Part shown: positions 1 to 9,972 of the stretch, piece after piece | Position numbering within the stretch: the first letter of the stretch is position 1 | How the letters are laid out: each line of letters opens with the position of its first letter | Assembly (NCBI GenBank): GCA_910591455.2 | Contig: OU342808.1 | Location: forward strand, 22,669,714 to 22,733,713 | DNA from: Pholis gunnellus | Taxonomy: Eukaryota; Chordata; Actinopteri; Perciformes; Pholidae | Length of the DNA stretch: 64,000 nucleotides | Direction: 5' to 3' | The notes under the pieces: model-generated | What the model was told of the DNA's origin: nothing | Databases searched by the model: none | Seen by the model: only the letters and a program-made list of their open reading frames with translations | Position numbers and translations under genes: made by a program

Positions 1-363
1 ACACAACAGGCACCAAAACGGAATCCAACAGGCTGAACTGAGAGGTTCAAAGCTGTTTTGAGGTCTCCTTAGGTCAGGTTTTGCTCGAAAAGTGTGACTT
101 TTTCTCTCAATAAATCAAATCTTTTCTCGACAGCTATGGTAGTGCAAAGAAAAAAAGTGATTCCTAAACAGTGGTAACTGTACCTGGGGTACAGTCTCTG
201 CCAGGGGGTAGAGATTGAAGAGAAGCTCAACGAATGTAACTAATGACTGATATAGTTACTTAAAAGTAGTGGAAAAATGGTTGAAATATCCAGCTTCTGG
301 CATTCCATTAGGGCAAATCTATCCAAATATACCTTTGACAGTTCAGTTGTATTTACAGCTGTC
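1..363. other. Unannotated stretch
   Basis: No coding, RNA or repeat signal that I can support. It is moderately AT-rich, with no long open frame and no microsatellite. Confidence 0.5.
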
Positions 364-431
364 TTCTGTCTCGGTCGCCAGGTGATGTGGTAGTTAACTT
401 TTACACTGTGATCTTTGGCTTCAGCTTCTAC
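364..431 (+). repeat. Dispersed repeat, copy 1 of a pair (partner at 30889)
   Basis: This segment aligns with 30889-30960 over about 65 bases. Both share the blocks tctcg-tc-ccaggt, atgtggt, ctttt and gtgatct, ending in agcttc, with scattered substitutions and one short gap. The similarity is seen directly in the window. The family is not identified, and the outer boundaries fade rather than end sharply. It is probably an old fragment of an interspersed element. Confidence 0.5.
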
Positions 432-3400
432 AAGGGGTGTTTCAAATCTCCTCTGTCACTGCGAGAATATTTGTGACTATCCAAATGTGTTTTTAACCTC
501 TGGACCTGGAGAGGAGTATTTATTCCAAACAAGCCCTCCAAGCTGTCTTCTCTGGCACTCACAGAAACTGCCACCACTAATCAGGATACAAGCCCTGTGT
601 GGGTGGGCACACTTCCCGCTGTGCCTGTTGATTCGGGCCGAGTGTGAGAATGTGATATAGAGACACGGACACAGTTTCCATGTGAACGTGTCCTTGACCA
701 GCTCTTTGAATTGCAAGTGAAGTCAAGACTTATTTCTCTCCTTTTGCAAAAATGCAACGTTTATTGCGTGCATAGAGTAGCAGTATCTTTTACCGTATGA
801 GACTTAAAATGTACTGCCTTCTCAGCGGGCTCTTTTCAAAGCTGGCCTAGAGTAGTGCTTAGATTTGTTTAGAGCGCTAGACTAGTGTTGATCCCAATTG
901 TGTGGGAGGCGTTTTAAAGCAAGGCCCGACACTAATTTAAGTTGGGGGTCTAATGTTGATTACATTGTGACTTCCAACAAGGCCCAGGCTTTGCGATACT
1001 TGGGCATTTCCATTAAGTCTGTTTTTGAACAGAATGGAAATGGAGGTGCAAGTCTTTAACACCCGACCCGCATAATGGACTGGAGAGCAGCTGAGCGTTT
1101 AAGAATTGTCCCTTGGCCCCCCCGCAGACCAAATATCTTTCTGCAATGCCTAGTAATTAACAAGCACTGATTGCCATTTTAATGACTCCCTTCTAGTGCT
1201 CAATGTATTGTCAGTGAGCGAGGGTAGCAGTGTGTGTGTGTGTGTGGGGAAAGTCGGAGTATAAAACGGTCATAGTGACAGGCTCTCTGGAGAGTCGAGG
1301 TGTCATTCTCAACCCATTATCAGTCTGGATTCCTTTCATTCCCAGCATCCACACCTGTGATTTCTCCCTCCGTCTCTCACACACACACTCCCTCGCTCGC
1401 CCTCAGTGGTCCACAGATACGCGGTGAGACCATTTGGGCAACATGCCACATCTCCGAGACACTTATTAAGCATTCAGAAAAATAAGGCTTATTATGATTA
1501 TGAGATTAAGAGTGAACCAGTGATTCTTTATCGTCCCGAAGTTCTCAATTACTGTATCTACTTCCTACTGTGACGCGTGTAAAAGCTAGAAACTGGAAAA
1601 TCTAACTCGCCAACTAGAACACCCATGGGTGCCGAGTCAGTGCACCTCACAGATGCAACACGACTGTCTGATAATTGCTGTCAGACTGGCAACATCACTT
1701 CTGTGAGGAAGCAGGAAAGTAATACTGTAAAGCTAGAAACTCTCTGAGGTAACCCAAAGTCATGTGGTAGCTTTGTTCTTTGTTAGTTTGAACATTTGGC
1801 CAATTTATGGCGATTTGAACGATTTGTAGCAATAACTAACAATATTTTCATCTGAATAATCATGATGTAACACAGTATAGTTCAATAAAAGACATTTTGT
1901 TTGATGAGACCCGTGATATTGCCGGCCTTTTGGCCAACATTACCGTCTTAAACAGGCTGCAGCAATCGGATTAAAGCTAGCTTGTTGGAGAGGGGGCTGA
2001 AAAACACTCCGAAGTTATGCTAAATTTTGGCAAGGCGAAAACTGGCATCACCATATTCACAGAGGCCATTTTATTAACTATATTATTTCGACCATCTTTA
2101 TCCATTCTCGATTGGAAAAAATTGTTTCAGTTTCACATAAAATCTGTAACTTCAAGCCAAAAATGGCTGAAACAGTTTATGAGACATAATTGAGCATGGG
2201 ATCATTTGGCCGTCATACACTCCAATCCTAATGTTCTTCCCTAATATAATTTCAAAATCTGAAGAGGCACCGAACCAAAACAGTGTTTATTCTATGTGGC
2301 ATATACTGTTGATCTGCTGTCTTCCCCTAAACATCCCCTCTCTCCATTTACAAAAAGACAAAAATGGGTCCATGTAGGTCTCTCAGGGTCACAATACCCA
2401 TAATGAGGAAATCTTTCCTGGGAAAGAATTCCCAAGGGCACGAATCAAGATGCATTTTATGTTTCCTGCAGCAGCAACAGGAGCTTATTTGCAGCCCTAA
2501 CTAGTGAAACCAGAAAAAGGAAAAAATCCATGAACCACAGATCACGCTGTTTGCCAAGTGAGAAAAAAAAAGAAATCACAACAATTTCTGTTTCGCACCC
2601 CAGCTGTCACCAAAATCAAGAACAATGTGTGCCGTGTGGTTTACCAGTTCAAATGTTACCTGTTCAACATAACATTTGTAAATAGATAAAGTTACACATC
2701 TTAGATCACTTCTCCCATTGACATAGAAAGCAGTAGAGAAAGATGTTTCTCACAGTTTAAAAATGAGTGGCTATGCCCTTTAATGTGACCAACTCCTTTA
2801 TCAGTGCACACGGGGAAAGTGTGTTTAAAAAAAAGACGTTTTAAAAAGGGAAACTAATTTACTGCTGGCACAAAGCCGTCAAATGTTACACTGTTGTCGA
2901 CAGGTTTATTCATGCGGTTGTGAATGTTATTTTCAGTTTGATTAATTAATCACATTGTTTTTCATCCATCTTTGTGCATCGTTTCTTACGTAAATCAGAC
3001 AAACCGGTGAAATTATTGAAAAACTTGTTAGCTGGCTTCAAGCAATATCTTACACTGCTGTAAGTGTGCACACCTTTCAATTATATTTCACATGCAACAC
3101 TCGTTTGAAACAAGGATGGATTTTTAATGAAAACACTTTTGTGTAGTCAGTTTGGAGACTTAATAATGTACAGCTGGTGACACAGAGGTGGAACATTGTG
3201 CCTCTCTTGTTGCACCTATTCACCTCCCAGAGAAGTGTTTTCTTCTGAGAAGTAGCAGGAGATATTTACCCGTGCTGCAGAGAGCAGCGCTAACAATCCA
3301 GTGACAGGCTGTGTCCCTCCCTGCTCGGTACATTACATTAGTCTTGATGAGCGAGGGAGTAGGGGGGCACCGGTCCGATCAGGCACAATTTACAGGAATT

Positions 3401-3726
3401 ATCCTCCACTGTTTTACTTTCATTATCACACCTCTATCTCTGGTGTTTGCCAGCGAGCGTTGTGTGCCGCTCAGTGGTGTTGGCTTATTCAAATAAATGT
3501 GCAGCCGAGGCAGAAGATGCTGCAGCTCTGCTGAAAATGAACCGCCTCCTGTAGTCTGTGGTCTAACCTAATCAGAGAGGATAATGCACTGTGCCGCAGT
3601 GACTGTCATCTCTCCTATGGGGGTCTTTCTATATATAGATCACACTTTGGCTCTCCACAGGTCTTAGGAGCTAGCATGTTGTAGATTTAATGAGATTTAT
3701 CAGCCTGAACATTTGATATGGTGGTG
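432..3726. other. Unannotated stretch
   Basis: About 3.3 kb without a supported gene. Open frames here are short and lack splice-site or protein-family support. The only distinct object is the short TG repeat listed separately. Short A-runs occur near 2562 and 2829. Confidence 0.5.
1231..1247. repeat. (TG)8 microsatellite
   Basis: Eight uninterrupted TG units followed by a G-run. A short, common type of vertebrate simple repeat with no visible coding role. Confidence 0.9.
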
Positions 3727-3836
3727 ACCAGTGCTGGAAGAAGTAATAATAGCAGAGTATAAAAGCCATCAACATGTTACTAGCTCATTTCACTTAAAAG
3801 TAGAAATGTTTTAGCAGCAAAATGTTCTTAAAGCTG
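3727..3836 (+). mobile_element. Degenerate hAT-like fish repeat
   Basis: The segment opens with cagtgctggaagaagtaat and later contains cttaaaagta and agcagcaaaatg. This layout matches a very common fish repeat that begins with a cagtggtggaagaagta-type end and carries acttaaaagta and gcagcaaaatg motifs. That family is generally regarded as a non-autonomous hAT derivative. The identification is from memory. The copy is diverged, and I see no second terminus or target-site duplication, so it may be only a 5' fragment. Confidence 0.45.
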
Positions 3837-4204
3837 CGGTTTTCTGGACAGCAAATGTACTGTTTTTGTTCAGTCTTACTGCTTAGTCGGCTGTTTTCTG
3901 TCAAAAAACGCTATTTGCCCAACACCAAATGCCAGACAGGCAAAGTCAGCTCGGTGAAAATACGAAACATAGCAATTAGCAGCTAAAAAGACAATATTCA
4001 TCCGCTGACTATCAAGACATATTTAGGATACATCAAAAACAATTATAATCTGAGACAATATACGTTTGCCTTGAAACGTAATTCAAAATGCACTTTTGAT
4101 GTTTGGGAACGTATATTTTAGGAGACAGGGTCGTTCCACCAGTATTGAGATAGTGAATGTCACTGAATATCACCATTGTCATCTATGTCAAACTGCATTT
4201 AAAT
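3837..4204. other. Unannotated stretch before the inverted-repeat element
   Basis: No gene seen. Part of it (about 4090-4204) may belong to the transposon that follows, because the listed termini are only the recognisable inverted blocks. Confidence 0.4.
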
Positions 4205-4692
4205 CAACCCGTTCTCACTCCCAACTCGTCAAATACCACCAGTGCCCCTCGGCATCTAATACAGACTCACCTAGGCACACTTTAGCATCTGTATGAGACA
4301 TACTGGGCTTTCAAGTAACTCCAGTGGGGAGCAAGAAAGTCTGTGAAGGGTGGTTGGGAGAGTACGCATGGGTCAAACAAACACAGGACTTTAACCCAGG
4401 AGGGTGCTGTTTGTGTCCTGTGTGAAACCAAGTCAACATTGCCTTATTTTAATGCAAGTTAAAAAGACTAACCAAGAACTTTTGTTGCATAAACGTAATC
4501 AAGTAGTTGTGTTACTGAGTAAACCGTAATGTAAACATACTTTGGACGTTTTTTTTTACATGAGCATGTAACAAACACGCCGTCCCTGACAATTCCCAAA
4601 CTGACATTTGAGGGTACGTAGAGTGTCATAATTAGAAGCGCAGGGTCACCGACCAAGCATCGGTATTTGACGAGATGGCAGTGAGAATGTAA
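4205..4692. mobile_element. Non-autonomous DNA transposon with imperfect terminal inverted repeats
   Basis: The left end (about 4208-4272) and the reverse complement of the right end (about 4621-4692) share a core of the form ttctcactcccaactcgtc (left) and ttctcactgccatctcgtc (right), each followed directly by aaatacc. The similarity weakens further inward. The element is about 490 bp and encodes no transposase. A minus-strand frame of about 95 codons (4468-4755) crosses the right end, but it has no recognisable domain and I treat it as a by-product. The inner parts also look like a repeat I remember from other teleosts. No superfamily can be assigned from the termini, and I could not identify a clear target-site duplication. 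Confidence 0.6.
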
Positions 4693-7424
4693 ATACGCAA
4701 AAACAATCCAAATAGAAGCACGGTTTGCTCTCGGGTTTTCAACTGATTTAGACATCTCATTTGTTGTGTATTAAATCAAATTACATGTCTTGCAATGCAA
4801 AAGCATTTGTTTCAAAATGATTGAACCAGTTTGCTCCTATTTGGCGTTTGTCCGCGATTGACAGACAGGTGCGCTGACGGATAAGTCAGAGAGGCAGTTG
4901 CTCATGCTACAACATGAGTAAGGGTTATTATCAAATGGTAGGAGTTTGGGAACACCGATGAGAAGCCTGGGCTTGCACCATTTCTTTTGTAGTGTTTCTG
5001 TAATATCATCATTAGTGTCAGCAGTTACATGGCCCCCGAGTCAAACAAAAAAACACTCTTTCCCAAAAAGAACACTCTCCTCACTTTACGTAACAGCGAA
5101 CTGAGACGACAGCACAGCATACCCGACTGCTGGAGTGTTACTCCCCTTGAGCAAAGTTTGCACTAAACTCCGTTCATCGCAGCTGCATGCTCGAAGAGGC
5201 TCTTGCAACAAAATCTATTAGGACAGGTTAGCGTCATAGTCAAAGCATTTTTCAGCCCCCCGGAGTGAGAGTCATTATGCTGTATCGCCACTGAATCATG
5301 TATCCTGAATGAGTGCTAAGGAAGGCGTTTCTTATTTTTGGAGCAGCGCATCCCTCAAGGCTAGCTGAAGCTGTAATTTGCCAGGATCTTAACACGATTC
5401 CCCTCAACTATCAGGGAATCCTCTGGGGAGCCAGAAGTCTTGTGAGCCTGATCTATCTCTTTATAATGTTGTCATTTTCCTTTAGCGGCCATGACTCAGT
5501 GGAATTAAATACGGCCAACCTCTACAAGCTTGTTGTCCATCTATCTGGGTTGGCTGATCTGCACTTTATGCATCTCATGGGGGGGAAGTGCAAATTTGTC
5601 ATGCGCTCTGAACAACAACAGGATACTATGAATCTTGCGGCCTCTATGCGCTCTTGTTTGAATAAGCAAACAACCAAGCAAAGAAATAAATAACATCTCA
5701 TTTATCTTTTTCAATTTCAAAGCAGTAGATGCCCTCTTCAAGTTTCCATTCACCCCTGAAATGCACCATAGAGGCGAAGACTCAGCGCTACATTGCTCGA
5801 TGTGAATGCTCTTGAAGGGGAAAACCTCCGGAGGTATTAATTTTCCTTTCCAGCATTATGCTACCACCTAATCCAGTATTAGTAAATTAGATGGCTAATG
5901 ATTCATATTGGAAGTAATTGAAAATCAGTACTTTCTTTTGTCTCGTTCTTCAAATCTAATTATCAAAGCCTTCATGTGAGTAATTGAAAGTGTATGTTTG
6001 CTTGAAACAACAGCTCTCACATTACAGGGCTGGTTTGTACAACATGCCGTCTTCTCTGACCTGGGAGGCTGATACAGGGAATGATCAGAGAGAAGCAACA
6101 CAGGCCACAGGTGACAGTATATGCACTTTTAAGAAGTACAAGTTTACCTTTCCAACACTGTATTAATCATATAGGATACAAGATGAAAAATGAACCTTGA
6201 GAGTTATAGGAAGACATGCAGAATGAGGGAGAGGAGGGAAAAAAAGTGGAAAGAAGGTAAGGAAAGGGAACAAAGCAAAAGCAAACACCGGGGTACAGAC
6301 TGCAGCACCAGCTACTCCTGAGGGAGCCAGAGAGATGGGTTGGAAGACAAATCAGGGCCACGGAGGTGATTCTGCAGCTGCACTTCTTCCCTCTCCTTTC
6401 GCCACGGACATCAAACGTGCTAGATTCCTGCTACGGCGGTTGTGACAGGAATGAACTGAAGTTGTTTGTTTGTTTATCCATATTCATGACATACCTAGAA
6501 CTCCGGGTATGCCGAAAAACTTTATTCCTGCATATCTTGATGAAGGGCAGAATCAGTCAGCCTTGGCTCATTCCTCACAGAGCTGATCGAACAATGACAT
6601 CAAGCTGTGCTGGATAAATTGGAATCCTACTGGGTCCATGCTGGAGACCAGCTCACACAGGGTTTGTTAAAAAAACACACAACCTTACAACTAGGCCGGT
6701 ATCTCGTTAGGGTATGTCCATCACAAAACTATTCTGGGTACAATAGTTAGGCTTATAGTTGCTACTAAAAATACACATTATCACCTCAGGGAATGGTGTG
6801 TGTGTGACGCTTTTACTTTAAAAAAAACAGTACAAATGTGTCTGAGAATTGAAGCTGATGACTCCCAGCAGTTAATCTATCCTGATGCCACGGCAAGAGG
6901 AATTAGATGGTTCACACAGAGGAGGATATGCTGCAGTTGTCAGCAACCAGAACAGAAGCTGGTGGCGCAGGAACGAAGACGCTGAGCAAACATGCAGATG
7001 GAAGACAGTGTTAGCACCTTGAATGATGTGATCAGGTCATTTTGAAAGACAGCGATGGCGCAGTGTGGACATTAAGATACTGTTGCGTCCGGGCAGCTGT
7101 AGCAGCGTTCGTATGAATGTTTTCAGCTTGGATGTCATTGCGAGTCTTTGTGGGCGAGCCCCGAAGTTGCTTTCCAGCTGTGCAACTTCTACCCTCCTTT
7201 TTCTCAGGCCTTGACACTTAACAAACAAGAAACACAACAGAGGCGACACCGAGTCAAAGAGCTAAGTTACATCATTTTGAAGCCTTTGTTTAAAAAAAAA
7301 CGGTTTGATCACTCGTGCTTGGTTTATATATTTTCTTTTGCTTGGAAAATAAAAAAAAAAAAAAGCGTTAGAGGGCCTCAGCTCTCAGCACAAGTTGAAA
7401 GGGTGGGGAAGGGGAGGAAGAGAC
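4693..7424. other. Unannotated stretch
   Basis: About 2.7 kb with no supported gene. A plus-strand frame at 5313-5693 (126 codons from a non-ATG start) has no recognisable domain and no convincing flanking splice sites. The block 5700-5920 is balanced, non-repetitive and rich in ATTA-type motifs, as conserved enhancers often are, but conservation cannot be judged from one sequence. Confidence 0.45.
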
Positions 7425-7454
7425 GAGAGAGAGAGAGAGAGAGGGGGGGGGGGG
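7425..7454. repeat. (GA)n followed by a G-run
   Basis: Alternating GA from 7425 runs into twelve consecutive G residues at 7443-7454. It lies in a longer purine-rich strand (about 7395-7455). Such tracts can adopt non-B DNA and often cause sequencing errors, so the exact length is uncertain. Confidence 0.9.
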
Positions 7455-7779
7455 CACAGCGAAGACAAGGCTCTCACTAGTGCAGCGTGGGGAAGGATAC
7501 TGGCCCTCAAGGAGATACGGTGGTGCCGCGATGACATTTTTAGGGCAGCTGTGAGAGTTATATAGATGAGTATCAGATGTTATCCATTACTCCCTGAGAA
7601 AAATGTATGAAAAAACAACCCACAACAACAAAGGGCAATGTAGAAATAAAAGGAAGGAATGAAATCAGCAAAGAGATCTAATCAAGGATCATAACAAATA
7701 TACTGAGTACAATCAGCTGTGTGTGAGTGTGTGGCTGAGGTAGTTCGTTTGTGATTGTAATCAAAATAAATCTGTTAAT

Positions 7780-9480
7780 AAAATGAGAGGAAATACATTC
7801 ACCACTGAATGTTAAGGCACTGCAAGATGTTTGTCTCTCCTCGTCTCGTTGCTTTTCACGGCCCCCCTCCCGTATCCGGGAGGCTCGCGCTCTCGCATGA
7901 ATAAACAACCGAGGTGAACGAGCAAACATTTGCTTTGCACCCTGCTGCTAAAAGTTGAAAATGAATGCAGAGTCAGGTGGGCTGTCTTGTTTGCGTGCCG
8001 CGCGCGCTTTCACCCTTAAAACTCTTCAGCGCATAACCTCCTTTTACAGCTTTATGCGTAACATGTAAACTGATAATGTGCTTTCACCCGTGGAATTATT
8101 TTATGACTCAGGGATACGAGACCCGTTTTCACTTCTTAATGTGTATTAGTGCTGAAGAGTGACCTGCTCGTTGGCTGTCATAATCACTGGGTATTTCAAA
8201 AACTAAACTTTGTACAGCAAAATTGTGGCATGTGTGAGTTACGCAGATTAACAGTCTCTATCCCTCAGACCTAGGCGGCTCAAACTCTTTCATGTTCTCG
8301 GTTGTTTGCAGCAAATCAACTGTCACCAGTACGGAGATGCAGCATAGCATATCAGTGTAATATTCACGCTCAGACATGAACTTCAATAAAGTCCAAAACC
8401 CAGTGGGAGAGAGAAAAAAGCACCGTTTCTCTTAAGAAACGCAACTAATTCTCGTGTCTTATTCTGACGTGTTTGGGCTTCAATCCCTCTCCATGTTGAT
8501 GCCGTTTTATCAAGTTTCTGCAACTTTATCTGGCAGGGGACTGGTTCAAACAGTCACTGTTTCCGTGCCGACGAGCAATATTTGAGCTTAGAGACAGTGG
8601 GCTCTTCAGCGTCAACCTTTAACTCCCTCGGCTCCCGGTCGAAAAGGCAAGAGACATGACCGCGCACGACGATGGACAGTTTTAATACAGAAGAACCCGC
8701 CCTCTGGGGAGTCGGGCGGTTACACCCCTGCAGATATTATGGGCGGTGAAATTAAGCACATCCATTTCCTGCAGCCTGAACGATGACATGTGGCAACTGG
8801 GGCCTCTGATGGGGTTTGGGTTGTTGCCTTGTCTGTCGCACAAACTCCCACTGATTAACAGAGCAAAATGAATGGCAGAATCCCAATCCGCTGCACGCTA
8901 GCGAGCGAAGGGCATTGATTTTCGTACTTACACTTCCTCGTGACTTTGATTACTTTTGCTTGCAGCACAGCAGACAACGCTATAACTATCCAGGAAGAGA
9001 GCGCCGCTGAGAAAACTGAAATAATGGTTGCTATGGGAGCGATGTTATGGCTGCTACTGTATGTCATTTTCAGGCTACCGCTGTGTTTACACGCTGAACA
9101 GAGAAGATGGAGATTTGGAAAGGTAACTGATAAAAACGAGTTGCCGGAGGACTGGTAGCAGACATCAGTGGAGACTGCAGAGAGTGTAGCCACTTCACAA
9201 GGCACGATCATAATGAGTCTCTTCCCAAAACCGCCTCTCAGTCCCGAGGCTGATCCCTCGGGGTTAGAGGGAAACCGTGCACGCACATGACACACGAGCG
9301 CAGCGCCACACACCCACATAGAACAAGCTGGGGCTGCATTCAAAGCAGCGCTTCATGCTGCAGCGGCTGTCTCCCCCGCACGATGCATAGCCAATGCCCG
9401 GCTGCGGTCCACAGCCGCCACCGCTCCACCTGCGGCAGTGGCTCCCTTCCTCCAAAACTCAAGAGGGTGGAAAAGCAGCA
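7780..9480. promoter_or_regulatory. CpG-rich block, possible promoter region
   Basis: CpG is clearly denser here than in the rest of the window, in three clusters. The first is 7840-8000, including a gccgcgcgcgc stretch. The second is 8570-8760. The third is 9250-9430, where I count about 15 CpG dinucleotides in roughly 190 bases. No other kilobase of the window looks similar. Unmethylated CpG-rich DNA marks many vertebrate promoters, and a candidate first coding exon lies inside the block. There is no clear TATA box at a sensible distance, and the direction of transcription is not resolved. Confidence 0.4.
8966..9122 (+). CDS. Candidate first coding exon with signal-peptide-like N-terminus (unidentified gene)
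   Basis: The segment follows a good acceptor (ttacttttgcttgcag, ending 8965) and stops at a good donor (ggaaag then gtaact, intron from 9123). The frame has an ATG at 9024 in strong context (A at -3, G at +4) and gives 33 codons that end in phase 0. The peptide starts MVAMGAM, continues with a hydrophobic core (LWLLLYVIF), then LPLCLHA as a plausible signal-peptidase site, and ends in a charged tail EQRRWRFGK. This fits the first coding exon of a secreted or type I membrane protein preceded by a 5' untranslated exon. I do not recognise the protein. Against it: the antisense strand is also open over these bases and has its own splice-like ends, and no downstream exon is confidently linked. The exon at 27616 has a compatible phase, but that is weak evidence. 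Confidence 0.35.
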
Positions 9481-9854
9481 CACAGATGTATCCAATTAAC
9501 ACCTGCTCTGATGGTTCGCCGCCTTTATTTCCGTCACGCTCCCACATCTCCCCTTTTTGCATTTTCCATCTCAAAAGTCTAATCTGCAACTTGCCAACAC
9601 CTCTCCCGTTTTTTTTGCCGACCCTAATCTGAAGAGTTCTGCCGTCTCCGTGGATTTGGGATGAGTGTGGGAGGAAAGTGTGCTGTGGTGCATCATGGGG
9701 AATAACTACAGCCTGTGCAGGGCGGCATCTCCCGAAGGGGTAATTTCAGTAACCATCTTTGATTAGCAAGTTTATTCTTAAACTTAATTTAGGTTTCCAC
9801 ACATGTACTATCACCTCTGCATTTAATCCTAGGAGCTGTGCCAAGCAGCCGGAA
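9123..9854. other. CpG-rich flank and unannotated sequence
   Basis: Includes the densest CpG cluster (9250-9430), which could be untranslated exon or promoter on either strand. Several short frames overlap here only because GC-rich DNA has few stop codons. From about 9480 to 9854 I see nothing specific. Confidence 0.4.
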
Positions 9855-9972
9855 AGCAACTTGGGTTCAGTTTCTCGCTCAAGGAAACTTCAACATGCGG
9901 AGTGTAAGAGCCGGGGATCGAACCACCAACCATCTGGTTAGAGGATGATTACTCTACTCACTGAACAGCACA
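9855..9972 (-). mobile_element. tRNA-derived SINE-like copy, degenerate
   Basis: Read on the minus strand, the segment has a tRNA-like head. An A-box-like stretch (tgttcagtgagtagagt) is followed by a B-box match, ggttcgatcc (complement of 9915-9924). Beyond that comes the family body: the plus strand shows cttgggttcagtttctcgctc then aaggaaacttcaacatg. The second SINE-like copy at 35530-35800 has the matching motifs ggggttaagggtcttgccc then aaggacacatcgacatg. Together these match a tRNA-derived fish SINE family known to me from memory. This copy is diverged, so a functional tRNA gene is excluded. The family name is uncertain. Confidence 0.6.

Noticed and set aside
4468..4755. Minus-strand frame of 95 codons as a transposase fragment
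   Set aside because: It crosses the right terminal inverted repeat and shows no catalytic or DNA-binding motif.
5313..5693. Plus-strand frame of 126 codons
   Set aside because: Non-ATG start, no recognisable domain, and no convincing donor or acceptor at its ends. The length is within chance for a window of this size.
9915..9924. Possible tRNA gene from a B-box match
   Set aside because: No cloverleaf can be drawn around it. The surrounding body matches the copy at 35530 and is a SINE-like repeat.
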